Below are positions 20,925 to 31,928 of a stretch of 64,000 nt of DNA, in pieces. The notes under the pieces were generated by a model. It made no database searches. It saw nothing but the letters and a program-made list of their open reading frames with translations, and was not told the origin of the DNA. The number at the start of each line of letters is the position of its first letter. Position 1 is the stretch's first letter. Position numbers and translations under genes: made by a program. This DNA comes from Rhododendron vialii (lineage: Eukaryota > Streptophyta > Magnoliopsida > Ericales > Ericaceae), in NCBI RefSeq assembly GCF_030253575.1, contig NC_080563.1, forward strand, positions 36,317,001 to 36,381,000, given 5' to 3'.

Positions 20925-21705
20925 TCTCTATTATAAAACAGAAGGATGTGGGGACAAGTTATTAGAATGGTTGAGATTGAATTGATCCAATAGATGAGAT
21001 GAGATTTCTCTTTTATTAAATTGTCCAGCCTTTTTCATTTAATTACAAAATTGCCACCGATCAAAATTACACCCACTTTCAAATTTGAAACCCTATTGCA
21101 AGAGCATTCTCCTTCGTCTTCTCTCTCTCTCGACACTCTCATTGGTGTCACCGGCGAAATCCACTAGCGTCGATCCTCAAGTCTGGGCTAAAAGCTATGT
21201 TTTGAAGGTAATTTGGGGAAATCAGACATTTGAACCAGTTTTTTATTCTATCGTGCATACCCAGTTGAAGCATTTACTTTACTACCTCACTCATTTTTCC
21301 TTTTCTATTTTTCCAGGTATTGCTCTCTTTCTTTTCATTTGTTGGGTGTCTTGATGGTGATTCCAAAATCCAAATCGACGGTATCGACCCATTAGATGTT
21401 TTCACCCTTTACAGTACAGAGACTTTTCTTTGTCGTAATTGTAATTCCGTTATTAAAATTGCCTATTTAAAACGTAAAAAAAGTGGGTGTGACGGAGCTT
21501 TTCTGTGGTGATGCAAAGAGGTAGGAGGCGGGACTCCATGCCAAAAACCCATGTGACTCTGTGCAGAGGGGTTTTGTGCGAAGGTATTTTTTTTAACATT
21601 TTTGCTATGCATATTCATTAGAAGCTAAATTATTCATTAGATTGTAGAGTGGATGGATTTGTTTGCTTTCACTTCTTCATCTTTTTGATTTAGGTTCTTT
21701 TTGTA

Positions 21706-22439
21706 TATTTATTATAAATACAATGGTGTGGGGACAAGTTGTTCGAATGGCTGAGATTGATTTGATCCAAGGGTTGAGAGGTATTCTATTCATTTGATTA
21801 AAGTGTCCACATCCCACACATGTATTACAACATTGCCATTAGATCCAACGTCCCATCCGGCCAAAACGCAGAAGAAGAGTTGAAGAAGCAACGGAGACAC
21901 AGAGAGAGAAGGTGAGAAAGTCTGAGAAGTCCCAGAAAGGAAAGGAGTACTGCGAGAAAGCGGAGATCATGAGGTGGAATTACAGCGAGGGCAAAGGGGG
22001 TAGTGGCCGGAGGTGGTTGTGAGGCATATGGCGGAGTACTTCGAGAAAGCGGTGGCAGCCGGCAAGCAAGTATTCGAGATGCTGGGGGCTGGGTGTGTTC
22101 AGTTTCAAACAATTAAAGAGTAAGCCCTTTTCTTCCTAAATTCATCATAAATTATTGTCTTTGTTTTCTGCTAGTCAGTCACTCACATACTCTCTTCTAA
22201 TTTTTTGTCAATTTTCTTTTGCAAAGTTAATCGTTTTCTCTCTTCTCAATTTTGGGTGTAGATCTAAGACTTGGATTGACTGATCAAACTCAGCAATGGG
22301 AATCTACTGTCCTCAGTAACAGACTCTCTGTCAATTTTCTTTTGCAAAGTTAATCGTTTCCTTCCTTTGGTTTGTGTTTTTGATGTTAGTGTTGTTTGGA
22401 GAATCGTTGGTAGTGCCGTAGGCACGGACAATGCTCTAA
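21706..22439 (+). mobile_element. Second Helitron-like unit nested inside
   Basis: From 21706 (TATTTATTATAAATACAA.GGTGTGGGGACAAGTT) the sequence aligns with the outer 5' end for about 130 bp. At 22413-22425 a perfect hairpin GTGCC-GTA-GGCAC is followed by 10 nt and CTAA (22436-22439). The start is TA rather than TC and the base after the end is A rather than T, so it has decayed or the ends are imprecise. Confidence 0.5.
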
Positions 22440-22550
22440 ATTCTTTGTACATCGAGAAAAGAAGAGTTTTGTTCCTTTTTGTATTTAGGTACTTGAAAAC
22501 TCTCATTTTTGGCAAAGGCAGGATGCGTGGGGCGCGGGCGTGCCAAGACT

Positions 22551-23389
22551 TGTAGCGCCTAACTTTTGATGAAGATTCTCGTGAATCTTGACTTCTATCG
22601 TAAGAGCGATTGCGTGTGACCCAAAGGTTAAAGATCACAATGTGGTTCGTTGCTTGCCACACGGTCGTGGACTTAAAATTTCCTAATCGTATAGGAAATG
22701 GATGTAGAAACGTGAAATTTATTACTGCGAGATAATAAAGTTTGTACAGGAAAAGTAAAAGATCCAAACTACTTGAAGAAGTAAGTTTGAATGGGGTTTG
22801 AGCACGAGGTACTTGATAGGCTACTTTGCTGAAAGTAGGAAAGTATGATTCGCTGGGAAGACTTTGGTTGTAAGCGTTGAACTTTGATTGGTGTTGGACC
22901 CGTTTTTCATCTTGTAAACTTGTATTTATAGGTACTGCAGCAAGCTGATTCAGGTCTGAATCCGAATTCAGCTTTACACCACAGGCTGCCAAGTGTCCCA
23001 TGATTGCTCCATTTTTCATGCATGCTTGGTAGTGGGCAGTTTCTTTTGGCAGTTAAGGGATCATGGATGATGTGGCAACAACCCCCCACTACTCCCTTGA
23101 CCTTTGAACTTGGAGGGAAATAACCTCCTCGTCAGAAACCAATTCCCTAAAAACGTGGGCCACACCTCATAGGCCAGAGCTGCTCCTTTCTTCACGGGCC
23201 CAACTGTGGGCTGCCTTCTCAAAAAATCATGGGCCGTGCCCCACATATGGGCTGCGTATTTCTTGGGCCCAAATGGAAAATACCCATGGCCCAAGATTTA
23301 CCCAATCAATTACTCAGCTTTCGGTCCAATTTAATAAAAATACCAATCACGGTTAGCCCGATCCATGGTGCCAAAAACGGGTATAAACA
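22551..23389 (-). mobile_element. Possible solo LTR (minus strand) inside the Helitron
   Basis: Read on the minus strand it starts TGTTTATACCCG (23389), has a TATAAATA box (22923-22930 on plus as TATTTATA), an AATAAA further on (near 22709) and ends GGCGCTACA (22551). The flanking 5-mers AGTAC and AGTCT match only partly, so the target duplication is uncertain. The long minus-strand frame 22264-23019 runs through it and is not a gene. Confidence 0.45.
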
Positions 23390-23615
23390 GTACTATAATC
23401 AATTAGAATGAACATTGGTTTTGTTTTGGTCGGAAGCATCCAATCTTAATGAAACTGGTGCAATATGTTCTTAGAGGAGTCCGTGATCATTTCATACTTC
23501 AAACTATTTCTTTGTATCACGTTAATTTCAAGCAATTTGGGCCACTATCAAGATTTAAAAGGTAATTCTAATTCCAATTGAGGTGGGTAGTGCCGTAGGT
23601 ACGAACAAGCACTAG

Positions 23616-24295
23616 TTATATATAGAATTAATTCGCCTTCCCGATCGTGGTTCAAAAGAATCAACCGTATAGTGGCCGTTGGGTTGCTGAAAATAACTCA
23701 AGAAAATCTGTGACGATTTCATGAGTCCAGATATCAAAACGAAAATGCATGTGATAAAAAGACCATTGGCTCTTTTATTTGACGTGACGAATAATTGTAA
23801 ATCAATATAGCTTGAATATCAGGCAAGTGCTAGATTAATAGTAGATTCTTTGTTTAATCTATAGACCTAATGACTTTGTGTGTAACCATTACGTGGTACT
23901 CCCTCTTGTAATCTATTTTGAATTTCTGTTTGATCGAAAAAAAAAACAATATATAGTTTTATAGAATACGTAATACCATCGAACATATATACTTATGGGA
24001 TATAGATAATACCAGTTATCTAGGTATATTTCAAGTAACATTTATACGTTATTGGTTTTCTTATTATGTTATGAATATGGTTTATGCAAACATATACTAT
24101 CGCATTTTATGAAAATGTTACGAACTTAAGGCGAAAATAAATGTATCTATTGTAGCGCTTTCTTTCATTAAAACTAAATTCCCTTCAAAAACCCAAATAA
24201 ATTATCGCACACTCAAATGGATGTGTGTGTTGTTAGCAGGTTATTTATATATCGCCAAATCCCTCCTATCTGCCAAATCAAATTAAAATTAAAAT
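23616..24295. other. Intergenic DNA, no gene recognised
   Basis: AT-rich sequence between the Helitron and the purine permease promoter. Nothing recognisable apart from AT-rich simple stretches. Confidence 0.5.
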
Positions 24296-24639
24296 TAAAA
24301 TGGATAGGAATCGACCTTTTCTCTCTCTCTGGCATCATCGCATATCATGGAGACCACACTGGTTGACTAGATTTAGTCTGAATTATTATTGGGAAATTTG
24401 CTACACTTTTTTACTAAATTTAGAGGTTCCCATTTGTACAATAGTACTCTGTGCTTATAAATATAAGATAACATGCATGTCTTAAACAAACACAATAAAC
24501 TCAAACTGTCTAGCCAATAGCTTGAATTGAGATTTTCTCCATCTCCTCCCACTGTAAATTTTGGCTATCCCGTAGACTGCTCCTAACACCTTTAATTATA
24601 AAACGAGAGAGAAGAACTGCTTCCTGAATCAATAGTGTA
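24296..24639 (+). promoter_or_regulatory. Upstream region of the left purine permease, with TATA box
   Basis: From CTCTCTCTGGCATCATCG onward this region aligns with the region before the right purine permease (about 58785-59077), so the duplication included the promoter. TTATAAATATAAG (24455-24467) is a good TATA box about 180 bp before the ATG; the right copy has TTACAAATATCAC there. Confidence 0.6.
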
Positions 24640-26186
24640 ATGGGGGAGATGGACCGAAAAGCCAACCACAAAAAGAAGATGGCTCTCCTCTTGCTAAACG
24701 GTATCTTCCTTGCCATCGGAGGCTGCAGCGGCCCCATGGTCATGCGCCTCTACTTCATCCACGGCGGCAACCGAGTATGGCTATCGAGCTGGTTGGAAAC
24801 CGCCGGTTGGCCCGTCATTTTCATCCCTCTACCTCCACCGCCGCCGGAACGACGGTTCCGCCGCCAAACTTGTCTTCATGCGGGGTCCGGTGTTTGTCGC
24901 CTCCATCGTCATTGGTGTCCACACCGGACTTGACGACTACCTTTACGCCTATGGGGTGGCCCGTCTCCCCGTATCAACCTCTGCCCTGGTAATCGCGTCC
25001 CAACTGGCTTTCACCGCGCTTTTCGCGTTTATTCTGGTGAAGCAGAAGTTCACCCCTTATTCAATAAACGCAGTGGCGTTGCTCACCGTAGGAGCGGGAA
25101 TTCTGGCGCTTCACGCGAGCAGCGACCAGCCGGAGGGAGAGTTGAGCAACGCTTACTACTTGGGATTTTTCATGACGGTGGCGGCCGCGGCTTTGTACGG
25201 GTTTGTATTGCCATTGGTGGAGCTGACTTATAAGAAGGCAAGACAGGCTATTACTTATACCCTGGTGTTGGAGATGCAGCTGGTCATATGTTTCTTTGCC
25301 ACTCTAGTCGATCTGCACTATTGGCATGGCTATTAACAAGGACTTCAAGGTATCTCGATCTCCCTCTCTTGCCTGCCGAGCACGTCGATTTTTTTAGGAA
25401 GACCGATCGACAACACAAATCATTAAAATTATAAATGTGTACGGTGCGGATGGATGTTGGAGCACCATGTGGAGTTGTGGCGGAGCCCCAAATTTCTTCC
25501 CCTGGACATTTTATTCATCATATTTCGCTAAGTGCAGTAAATTTCCTTCGGCAGCATTTTCCCTACAAAGTTTTTCATGTGTCCCATGCTACTCGAGATA
25601 TTCGGAAATCCCGACAACCTTATGCAAAATAAATGAGAAAGTTGCTAAGAGTAGAATTCACCAAGATCAATCTCCCACCTATAGAGATAAATATCTCTTC
25701 TTCCCCATGGGCTATAGCTAATTCCTACAAATTGCATATGAAAAGCCCCTGTCCATGTAAAGTCCAAAAAGACATTATACTTAACTAGTTCTATCTAACA
25801 AATCAAAGTTGCATCTCAATATTTTGCAGGCTATTCCGACGGAGGCAAGAGGATTCGGACTTGGTGAAACAACATACTATGTGGTGCTGGTTTGCAGTGG
25901 CATAGTTTGGCAAGGTTTCTTCCTAGGGGCAATAGGAGTCATCTTCGCTGGCTCATCTCTGTTCTCTGGTATCATCATTGCAGTTTTACTCCCGATAACC
26001 GAAGTCCTAGCCGTTATTTTCTACAAGGAAAAGTTCACATCTGAGAAAGGAGTTTGCCTAGTTCTCTCACTGTGGGGATTTGTTTCGTACTTCTACGGCG
26101 AGCTAAACCATAGCAAGGAGAAGAGTGATACTCGTACTCTAGAAACAGAGATGCCGCAAGCTATTAGTGTTGTCACTACATCATGA
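24640..26186 (+). pseudogene. Purine permease (PUP family) pseudogene
   Basis: Two-exon gene: exon 1 24640-25349 (donor AAG|GTATCT), intron 25350-25829, exon 2 25830-26186 (acceptor TTTTGCAG). The first frame begins MGEMDRKANHKKK and carries the family core [17 protein letters not shown]. Compared with the paralogue at 59115, 11 bp are missing at about 24828, and the frame shifts (later text such as [20 protein letters not shown] is in another frame). A 4-bp gain near 25303 shifts again, and a stop follows at 25334-25336. Exon 2 (AIPTEARGFGLGETTYYVV...) is open for 118 residues. Such a product could not make a full 10-span transporter. PUP proteins move adenine, cytokinins and related bases across membranes. 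Recent inactivation is likely because splice sites and most of the sequence are kept. Confidence 0.85.
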
Positions 26187-26682
26187 ATGACTGCAAATGC
26201 GTATTACTAAATTTGTGCTTGAATTAAACGTGAAAATTAGTCTGTCATATTCACAAAATCTACTAACATGTAATAATGCCTTCAATTCGATGGCTCTACA
26301 TTTCTATGACAAAGATAATAGTGCACACAATCAATTTCTTGAAAATAAAGTCATAGTATTAGTTATTTACCAAAAAAAGAAGAAGTCATATAATTCTTTC
26401 AGTGCCATAAAGTTACCCCGTAACTTTCTCTTTATGGAAAAATATAAAATTTCCATGTTTTAAAAATTAAAATGATCGGAGTTGAGTTGGTTTAATGTAA
26501 TTTTCTCTTGTGGGTTTAATGTAATTTCCCCTTCCTTTTTACTATAGTCTATAGTAATGGTTTGGATTCCTTTGATCGACTGTCTGGTTCCTAGAAATAT
26601 GCTTACCAACTGTTCGGTCCCTATAAATATGCCCTGGTTTCAATTTATTCATTAATAAAAAAAAAAAAAAAGAACTTATAAG
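26187..26682. other. 3' flank of the left purine permease, no further gene
   Basis: The first 170 bp align with the region after the right copy (63251-63400). The rest is AT-rich with a poly-A run (26658-26671). Confidence 0.5.
26344..26349 (+). terminator. Poly-A signal of the left purine permease copy
   Basis: AATAAA about 160 bp after the stop, in a stretch (CTTG.AAATAAAGTCATA) conserved after the right copy at 63376-63381. Confidence 0.5.
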
Positions 26683-26840
26683 CACGGGACCGATCACTCG
26701 ACTGATCCACCTCATTTCTTAACAACTTGAGTATCTTTCTCCCTCAAATCGAAAACCATCTCCCCATTTGATCACCACTGTAAATTCGATGGGATCCAAT
26801 TCTGGGATTTCAGCTCGTAAATGTGGGAGTAGGCCGAAAC

Positions 26841-27117
26841 TATAGAAAACTCAAGAAATGAACAAATGAATCACAGGAAGAAGAAGAGAGAGAGAAGAGA
26901 ACAAATCTGAAAACTCAATTGTAATCTGTTGTGTGTTGTGTTACAATGCTGAGATGAGTGCTTATGTATTTGCACGACACAATCTCACCAGAATTAGTTA
27001 CAAGTACAGCTGTCCTGACAACTGGCCCAACTAAGTACCCACTAAACCATCTTAACCAAACTAACAACTTGACTAATTACATTTTAACAAATCCCTAACT
27101 AATGTGTTCTCTTTACA
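26841..27117 (-). repeat. Copia 3' LTR
   Basis: 277 bp; on the minus strand it starts TGTAAAGAG and ends TTTTCTATA, i.e. TG...TA rather than the usual TG...CA. The gag-pol stop codon lies inside it (27099-27101). Confidence 0.95.
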
Positions 27118-30100
27118 GCCCCCTGCAAACTCATGGGAGTATCCATGACCATGAGTTTGGCCTTCAAAGAAAGAAACCTGTCCACAGATAGAGATTTAGT
27201 GAATATGTCTGCAATCTGTGCCAATGTACCAATGTGCCGAACCAATATTTGTTTGCTAAGCACTTTCTCTCGAATGAAATGATAGTCCACCTCCACATGT
27301 TTTGTTCTGGCATGGAAGATGGGATTAGAAGCCAACGCAATAGCTGACTGATTGTCACACCAGATAAGATGAGGTAAAGAAGGAGACACATGCACATCAA
27401 GAAGCAATTGTTGAACCCAAGACACATCAGCTGCAGTCTGAGCCAAAGACCTATATTCAGCTTCTGTTGAAGAGCGAGCAACAGTGTGTTGCTTCTTTGC
27501 ACACCAGGAAATCAAATTAGACCCTAAAAACAAACAGAATCCAGTTGTTGACCGACGATCCACATGATCACCAGCCCAATCAGCATCACTAAAACCAGTC
27601 AAAGTAAGAGGACTAGGCACAAAGTATAAACCTTGATGAATACTCCCCTTGATGTATCTCAGAATTCTTTTGACAGCAATGTAATGACTCTGTCTAGGAG
27701 CATGCATATGTTGACAGGCGAGATTAACGGCAAACGAAATTTCTGGTTTAGTGAGAGTGAGATACTGTAATGAACCAACCACAGTCCTATACCAATGAGG
27801 ATTCTCAAATAAAGGATCAGGATCCAAACTTGCTGGCTTAGTTGAGGAAGGGGAAGGACTGGGTTTACACTCATGCATCCCAGATTTAACAAGTAAATCT
27901 GTAGCATATTTACGCTGAGAAAGAATCAAACTTTTACCATGGTTTTCAACCTCTATCCCCAAGAAATAACTAAGAACACCCAGATCTTTCAGCACAAATC
28001 TTCTGCTAAGAACTTTGATCAACTCATAAATATAAGTTGCATTGCTTCCAGTGATTATGATATCATCAACATATACAAGAATCAAAGTCACACTGTGATC
28101 ATTCTTAAGAGAGAAGAGAGAAAGATCAGCCTTACTATTGACAAACCCTTGTTGAAGAAGAAAACTGGAAAATAAAGAAAACCAAGCCCGTGGTGCCTGT
28201 TTTAACCCATATAATGCTTTATTCAGTTTGCACACATAATCAGGATGAGAAGCACTTTTGTAACCAAGTGGTTGTTTCATATAAACCTCTTCTTCTATTA
28301 CTCCATGCAAAAATGCATTTGTAACATCTAGCTGTCGTAGAGGCCAATCATAATGCACGGCTAGACTAAGAACAATTCTAATGGTTGGTTGCTTGACCAC
28401 AGGACTGAAAGTTTCTGTAAAGTCTAAACCTTCTGTTTGTTGATTCCCATTAGCGACCAGTCTTGCTTTATAGCGTGCCACACTACCATCTGAATGTTTT
28501 TTAATTTTGTAGATCCATTGACATCCTATCACATTAGCCCCAGTGGGAGGAGGGACAAGAGACCAAGTCCCTTGTTGAAGAAGGGCTTGATACTCCTCTG
28601 CCATAGCAGATTGCCACACAGAGTGTTTAACAGCTTCAGAAAAATGAGATGGTTCAGTGTGTGGAAGTGTAGGAGTACAAGCAACCGCAGTCAAACTCAC
28701 AATGGCTTTAGGTTTGACTATCCCATGTTTAGCTCGAGTAGCCATAGAATGAGAGTTAACAGGAAAGGATTGAGGTAAAAGCAAAGAACGTTGAGTAGGA
28801 GAAGCATGACAAGAACCAGATGAAGAAGATGAAGAAGGATCAGATGAAGAACTAGAAGGAGGACTAGAAACAGAAAATGTAGGAGTTGAAACAGAAATAG
28901 AAGCAGGAGAAGAACACACAGGAGACTCACAGAAAAATTCAGGTGGAGGAGGCACAGAAACAGAAACAGGATCTAAGAAGGGAATATTAGAAGAAGAGGA
29001 GGTCTGCAAAGAACCATCAGAAAGAGGAGAAGAAACTGAGACAACTATATCATCAAAAGAGGTTAAAGGAACAGTAAAAGAGGGAGTAACAAAGGGAGTA
29101 TCAGAAGAGGGAGTAATGAGAGTAGGATAGGGAAAATCATTTTCTATAAACTTGACATGCCGAGAAGTGTAGACTTTTGTTGTTTTAGGATCATAACATC
29201 GAAACCCCTTGGTGTTATCACAATACCCTAGGAAAACACAAGGAGTGGACCTTGGAAGCAATTTATGACTTACATATGGTTTAAGCCAAGGAAAACAACA
29301 ACAACCAAAAGGTTTAAGATTGAAATAGTTAGGAGAGGTTTTGTACAACAGAACATAAGGGACTTGAAACCGTAAAGATGTGTGAGGTAAACGATTAGCT
29401 AAGTACACTGCAGTGGTTAAAGCTTCCAACCAAAAGGTAACAGGTAAACTAGCTTGAAGTAAAAGAGTAATGGCAGTTTCAATCAAATGTCTGTGTTTTC
29501 TTTCCACAAGACCATTTTGTTCTGGAGTATGAGGACATGTAGTTTGATGAACTACACCAGTAGAAAGAAACAAATGAAGAAGAAAATGATTGATGAATTC
29601 GCCACCATTATCACTTCTAACAGTTTGAATGGAAAAACCAAATTGAGTTTGAACATATGCTTTGAAATCAGAAACCTTATACTTAACCTCGGATTTGTAG
29701 TGCATAGGAAACAACCAAGAATATCTTGAAAAATCATCAATAACAAGAAGATAATATTTGAAACCTTTATTAGAGGCAACAGGTGATGGCCCCCAAACAT
29801 CCATGTGTACTAATTGAAAAGGAGCAGTAGTTTGATTGATGGAAAGAGAAAAGGGGAGTTTGTGACTCTTAGCCATATGACAACAGGTACAATCAGGCAC
29901 AAAAGAACTATTAACAGGTAGACTAAACTGTTTGACTAAAGCAGTAAACAAAGGAGTACTTGGATGCCCAAGTCTTCTGTGCCACAGCTCTGCTGAAGTA
30001 GAATGACTAAGAAGGGCAGTAGTTGAAACAGCTTCTGAGGAAGAAGCAACTCCTGAAGAAGAAGACACAACTCTAGAGTGATTCAGAATAGGGTATAACC

Positions 30101-31847
30101 CCTTGTGACATGGGCCTCTGTAGAGAATCTGAAGTGTGGACTTGTCCTGAATGACAAGACCATTTGAATCAAAGGTAAGTAAACAGTTATTATCTTTAGC
30201 AAATTGATGAACGGAGATAAGATTGTGAGTAATGTGAGGAGTATGTAGAATATGAGAAAGACGAAAATTAGCATTAGGTGTAGGAAGTAAGCCATTACCA
30301 GTATGAGTGACATGCACTGTACTCCCATTTCCAACCAAAACACCTTCATTTGTTGTTGTTGGCTGAGGATGTTCCAAATTCATGTTTTGCATATTGTTGG
30401 TGATGTGGTTTGTCGCCCCACTATCAAAATACCAAGGTGGAGTAGCAGAATTGTTGAAGGTATCAGAACTGTAAACAGTAGAAGATGTAGTAGGAGTTTG
30501 TTGCATAAAATAGCTTCCATATGGTCCAGAAGAAGATGGAGGCATGACAAACCCTTCGGTAAAACCAGCAAATGGAGCAGGAGAAGGCATCTGTGATGCA
30601 TACTGAGGAACACCATAAACTGATGGTAAAGGCATCTGTGGGACAGATTGAGAAACACTCCTAAAACCACCATTAGATCGAACAACCCCTGTATTTTGTG
30701 CAGGAGATCTAAACATCTGTGGTGAAACTCCCTGGAACATAGGGATGTTATTCTGAGGAAAACCAGGCATCATATAGTTTGTCCAAGGTAATGACTGTGA
30801 GACACCTGAGTAACCTCTCCACTGAGAACTTGGACCAGCAAAAGACATATTGTTTGGCCTATAATAACAGTAATTAGTAGAATGATTATTCTTGCCACAG
30901 ATGTCACAAGGTCCTCTGGGAACATATCTTCCCCCTCTGCCTTTGTTGAAAGGCCTGAAATTTTGTGAAAAATTCTGTGGAATGTACTGAAATTGTTGTT
31001 GTGGTGTAGGAGAAAAAGTAGCAAACTGAGATGAAGATGCACCAATTGAAGACTGAGGTGTAGCCAGAGGAGTCACAGAAGGTATAGATGACATAATGCC
31101 TGGAGTCTCATGGGATTGAGACTGATTTCCATGAGCAGCAACAAGAATAGTGCTAACTTTATCTGTCTCAGTAGTCTCTTTACTTAGCTGCTTTTCTTCA
31201 CTCTTTAACATAGTAACAAGTTCATCAAAACAGACCTTATGACCCCTAGTGCGTACAGCCCTGACTGCAGTTTTGAGTCCATTAAAAACTGTAGGTAAGC
31301 CTTGTAGAGTGCGAAACACAAGCTCATCATCCTTAATAGGACTTCCAGCTGCAATCAGCTTTTGTGCTATATCTTTGATATTATCAATATAGGCCTCTAT
31401 TGTAGAGGTTTTGGACAAAGTGTATAACTGATCCCTAAGTTCTTGAACATGACTTTCTGATAAGAAATTATATCTATTGGAGAGGGATTCCCACACCTGA
31501 TGAGCAGTTTTTAACCCTAGAACGTATGGCAGTGTGGTTTGAGACAGTGATGCAGTCAAGCACGATCTAAGTTGGGAATCAATTAGCCGCCAGAGAGAAA
31601 AGGTAGGATTTGGAGTAAGATTACCGTGATCATCTCGAATCTGAGGCGGTGGAACTGGTTCAGATCCATCAAGATAGCTAAAGAAACCATTCGCATCTAC
31701 AACATTCTCCACCTGAATCCGCCATAGTAAGTAGTTTGAGCTATCCAACTTGATGTTGACAAGAGAGTGAAAATTAGAAACAAGGAAAGCAAGAGCTGAA
31801 GGTAAAGTAATTGTAGTTGAAGTCGAGGTTGCTGAATTAGATGCCAT
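27099..31847 (-). CDS. Copia gag-pol polyprotein, intact
   Basis: 1582 residues in one frame, order GAG-PR-INT-RT-RH. The GAG part (UBN2-like) begins with an LDSSNYLLWR segment and has a zinc knuckle CDICGKNNHSTNYC at about 312. Protease WYFDSGATNHI at about 472. Integrase zinc region LWHRRLGHPS...CTCC near 620, then catalytic MDVWGP (about 678), RSDNGGEF and HTPEQNGLVERKHRH. Reverse transcriptase from about 1096 with YVDDIIITG at about 1256. RNase H with SDADWAGD at about 1420 and STEAEYRSLA. All catalytic motifs are present. The last codons and the stop lie within the 3' LTR. Lineage is probably Ale/Retrofit-like by size and short LTRs, but not proven. ATG 31845-31847 is the first after the primer site. 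Confidence 0.95.
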   Translation of the reverse strand: MASNSATSTSTTITLPSALAFLVSNFHSLVNIKLDSSNYLLWRIQVENVVDANGFFSYLDGSEPVPPPQIRDDHGNLTPNPTFSLWRLIDSQLRSCLTASLSQTTLPYVLGLKTAHQVWESLSNRYNFLSESHVQELRDQLYTLSKTSTIEAYIDNIKDIAQKLIAAGSPIKDDELVFRTLQGLPTVFNGLKTAVRAVRTRGHKVCFDELVTMLKSEEKQLSKETTETDKVSTILVAAHGNQSQSHETPGIMSSIPSVTPLATPQSSIGASSSQFATFSPTPQQQFQYIPQNFSQNFRPFNKGRGGRYVPRGPCDICGKNNHSTNYCYYRPNNMSFAGPSSQWRGYSGVSQSLPWTNYMMPGFPQNNIPMFQGVSPQMFRSPAQNTGVVRSNGGFRSVSQSVPQMPLPSVYGVPQYASQMPSPAPFAGFTEGFVMPPSSSGPYGSYFMQQTPTTSSTVYSSDTFNNSATPPWYFDSGATNHITNNMQNMNLEHPQPTTTNEGVLVGNGSTVHVTHTGNGLLPTPNANFRLSHILHTPHITHNLISVHQFAKDNNCLLTFDSNGLVIQDKSTLQILYRGPCHKGLYPILNHSRVVSSSSGVASSSEAVSTTALLSHSTSAELWHRRLGHPSTPLFTALVKQFSLPVNSSFVPDCTCCHMAKSHKLPFSLSINQTTAPFQLVHMDVWGPSPVASNKGFKYYLLVIDDFSRYSWLFPMHYKSEVKYKVSDFKAYVQTQFGFSIQTVRSDNGGEFINHFLLHLFLSTGVVHQTTCPHTPEQNGLVERKHRHLIETAITLLLQASLPVTFWLEALTTAVYLANRLPHTSLRFQVPYVLLYKTSPNYFNLKPFGCCCFPWLKPYVSHKLLPRSTPCVFLGYCDNTKGFRCYDPKTTKVYTSRHVKFIENDFPYPTLITPSSDTPFVTPSFTVPLTSFDDIVVSVSSPLSDGSLQTSSSSNIPFLDPVSVSVPPPPEFFCESPVCSSPASISVSTPTFSVSSPPSSSSSDPSSSSSSGSCHASPTQRSLLLPQSFPVNSHSMATRAKHGIVKPKAIVSLTAVACTPTLPHTEPSHFSEAVKHSVWQSAMAEEYQALLQQGTWSLVPPPTGANVIGCQWIYKIKKHSDGSVARYKARLVANGNQQTEGLDFTETFSPVVKQPTIRIVLSLAVHYDWPLRQLDVTNAFLHGVIEEEVYMKQPLGYKSASHPDYVCKLNKALYGLKQAPRAWFSLFSSFLLQQGFVNSKADLSLFSLKNDHSVTLILVYVDDIIITGSNATYIYELIKVLSRRFVLKDLGVLSYFLGIEVENHGKSLILSQRKYATDLLVKSGMHECKPSPSPSSTKPASLDPDPLFENPHWYRTVVGSLQYLTLTKPEISFAVNLACQHMHAPRQSHYIAVKRILRYIKGSIHQGLYFVPSPLTLTGFSDADWAGDHVDRRSTTGFCLFLGSNLISWCAKKQHTVARSSTEAEYRSLAQTAADVSWVQQLLLDVHVSPSLPHLIWCDNQSAIALASNPIFHARTKHVEVDYHFIREKVLSKQILVRHIGTLAQIADIFTKSLSVDRFLSLKAKLMVMDTPMSLQGAVKRTH
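27118..27132 (-). other. Copia polypurine tract
   Basis: Minus strand GAGTTTGCAGGGGGC lies directly before the 3' LTR and is the likely plus-strand primer; it is also inside the last codons of gag-pol. Confidence 0.7.
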
Positions 31848-31916
31848 AGTTTGTGCCCTAATTTCTGAGATTAGAAGAAGAAAGAACAGGAATCGAAGGA
31901 CTCTCGTCTCAGATCG

Positions 31917-31928
31917 GCTCTGATACCA
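31917..31928 (-). other. Copia primer-binding site
   Basis: Minus strand TGGTATCAGAGC, complementary to the 3' end of initiator tRNA-Met, the standard primer site of plant copia elements. It abuts the LTR with no spacer. Confidence 0.9.

Larger units (their letters stand above)
20925..23615 (+). mobile_element. Non-autonomous Helitron
   Basis: Starts TCTCTATTATAAAACAG after an A (20924). Ends with a hairpin GTGCC-GTA-GGTAC (23590-23602), a 9-nt spacer and CTAG (23612-23615), followed by T. A|TC...CTAG|T with a 3' hairpin is the standard Helitron signature; there is no target duplication. Copy 2 of the segmental duplication gives a likely empty site (TTTTGCTCACCA then TTATAG near 17994). No Rep/helicase frame is present. 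It carries a second, diverged set of ends (21706, 22439) and a possible solo LTR (22551-23389). Confidence 0.75.

Noticed and set aside
22264..23019. 251-codon frame on the minus strand
   Set aside because: It spans the end of a Helitron unit and a likely LTR, resembles no family, and its composition is that of non-coding DNA.
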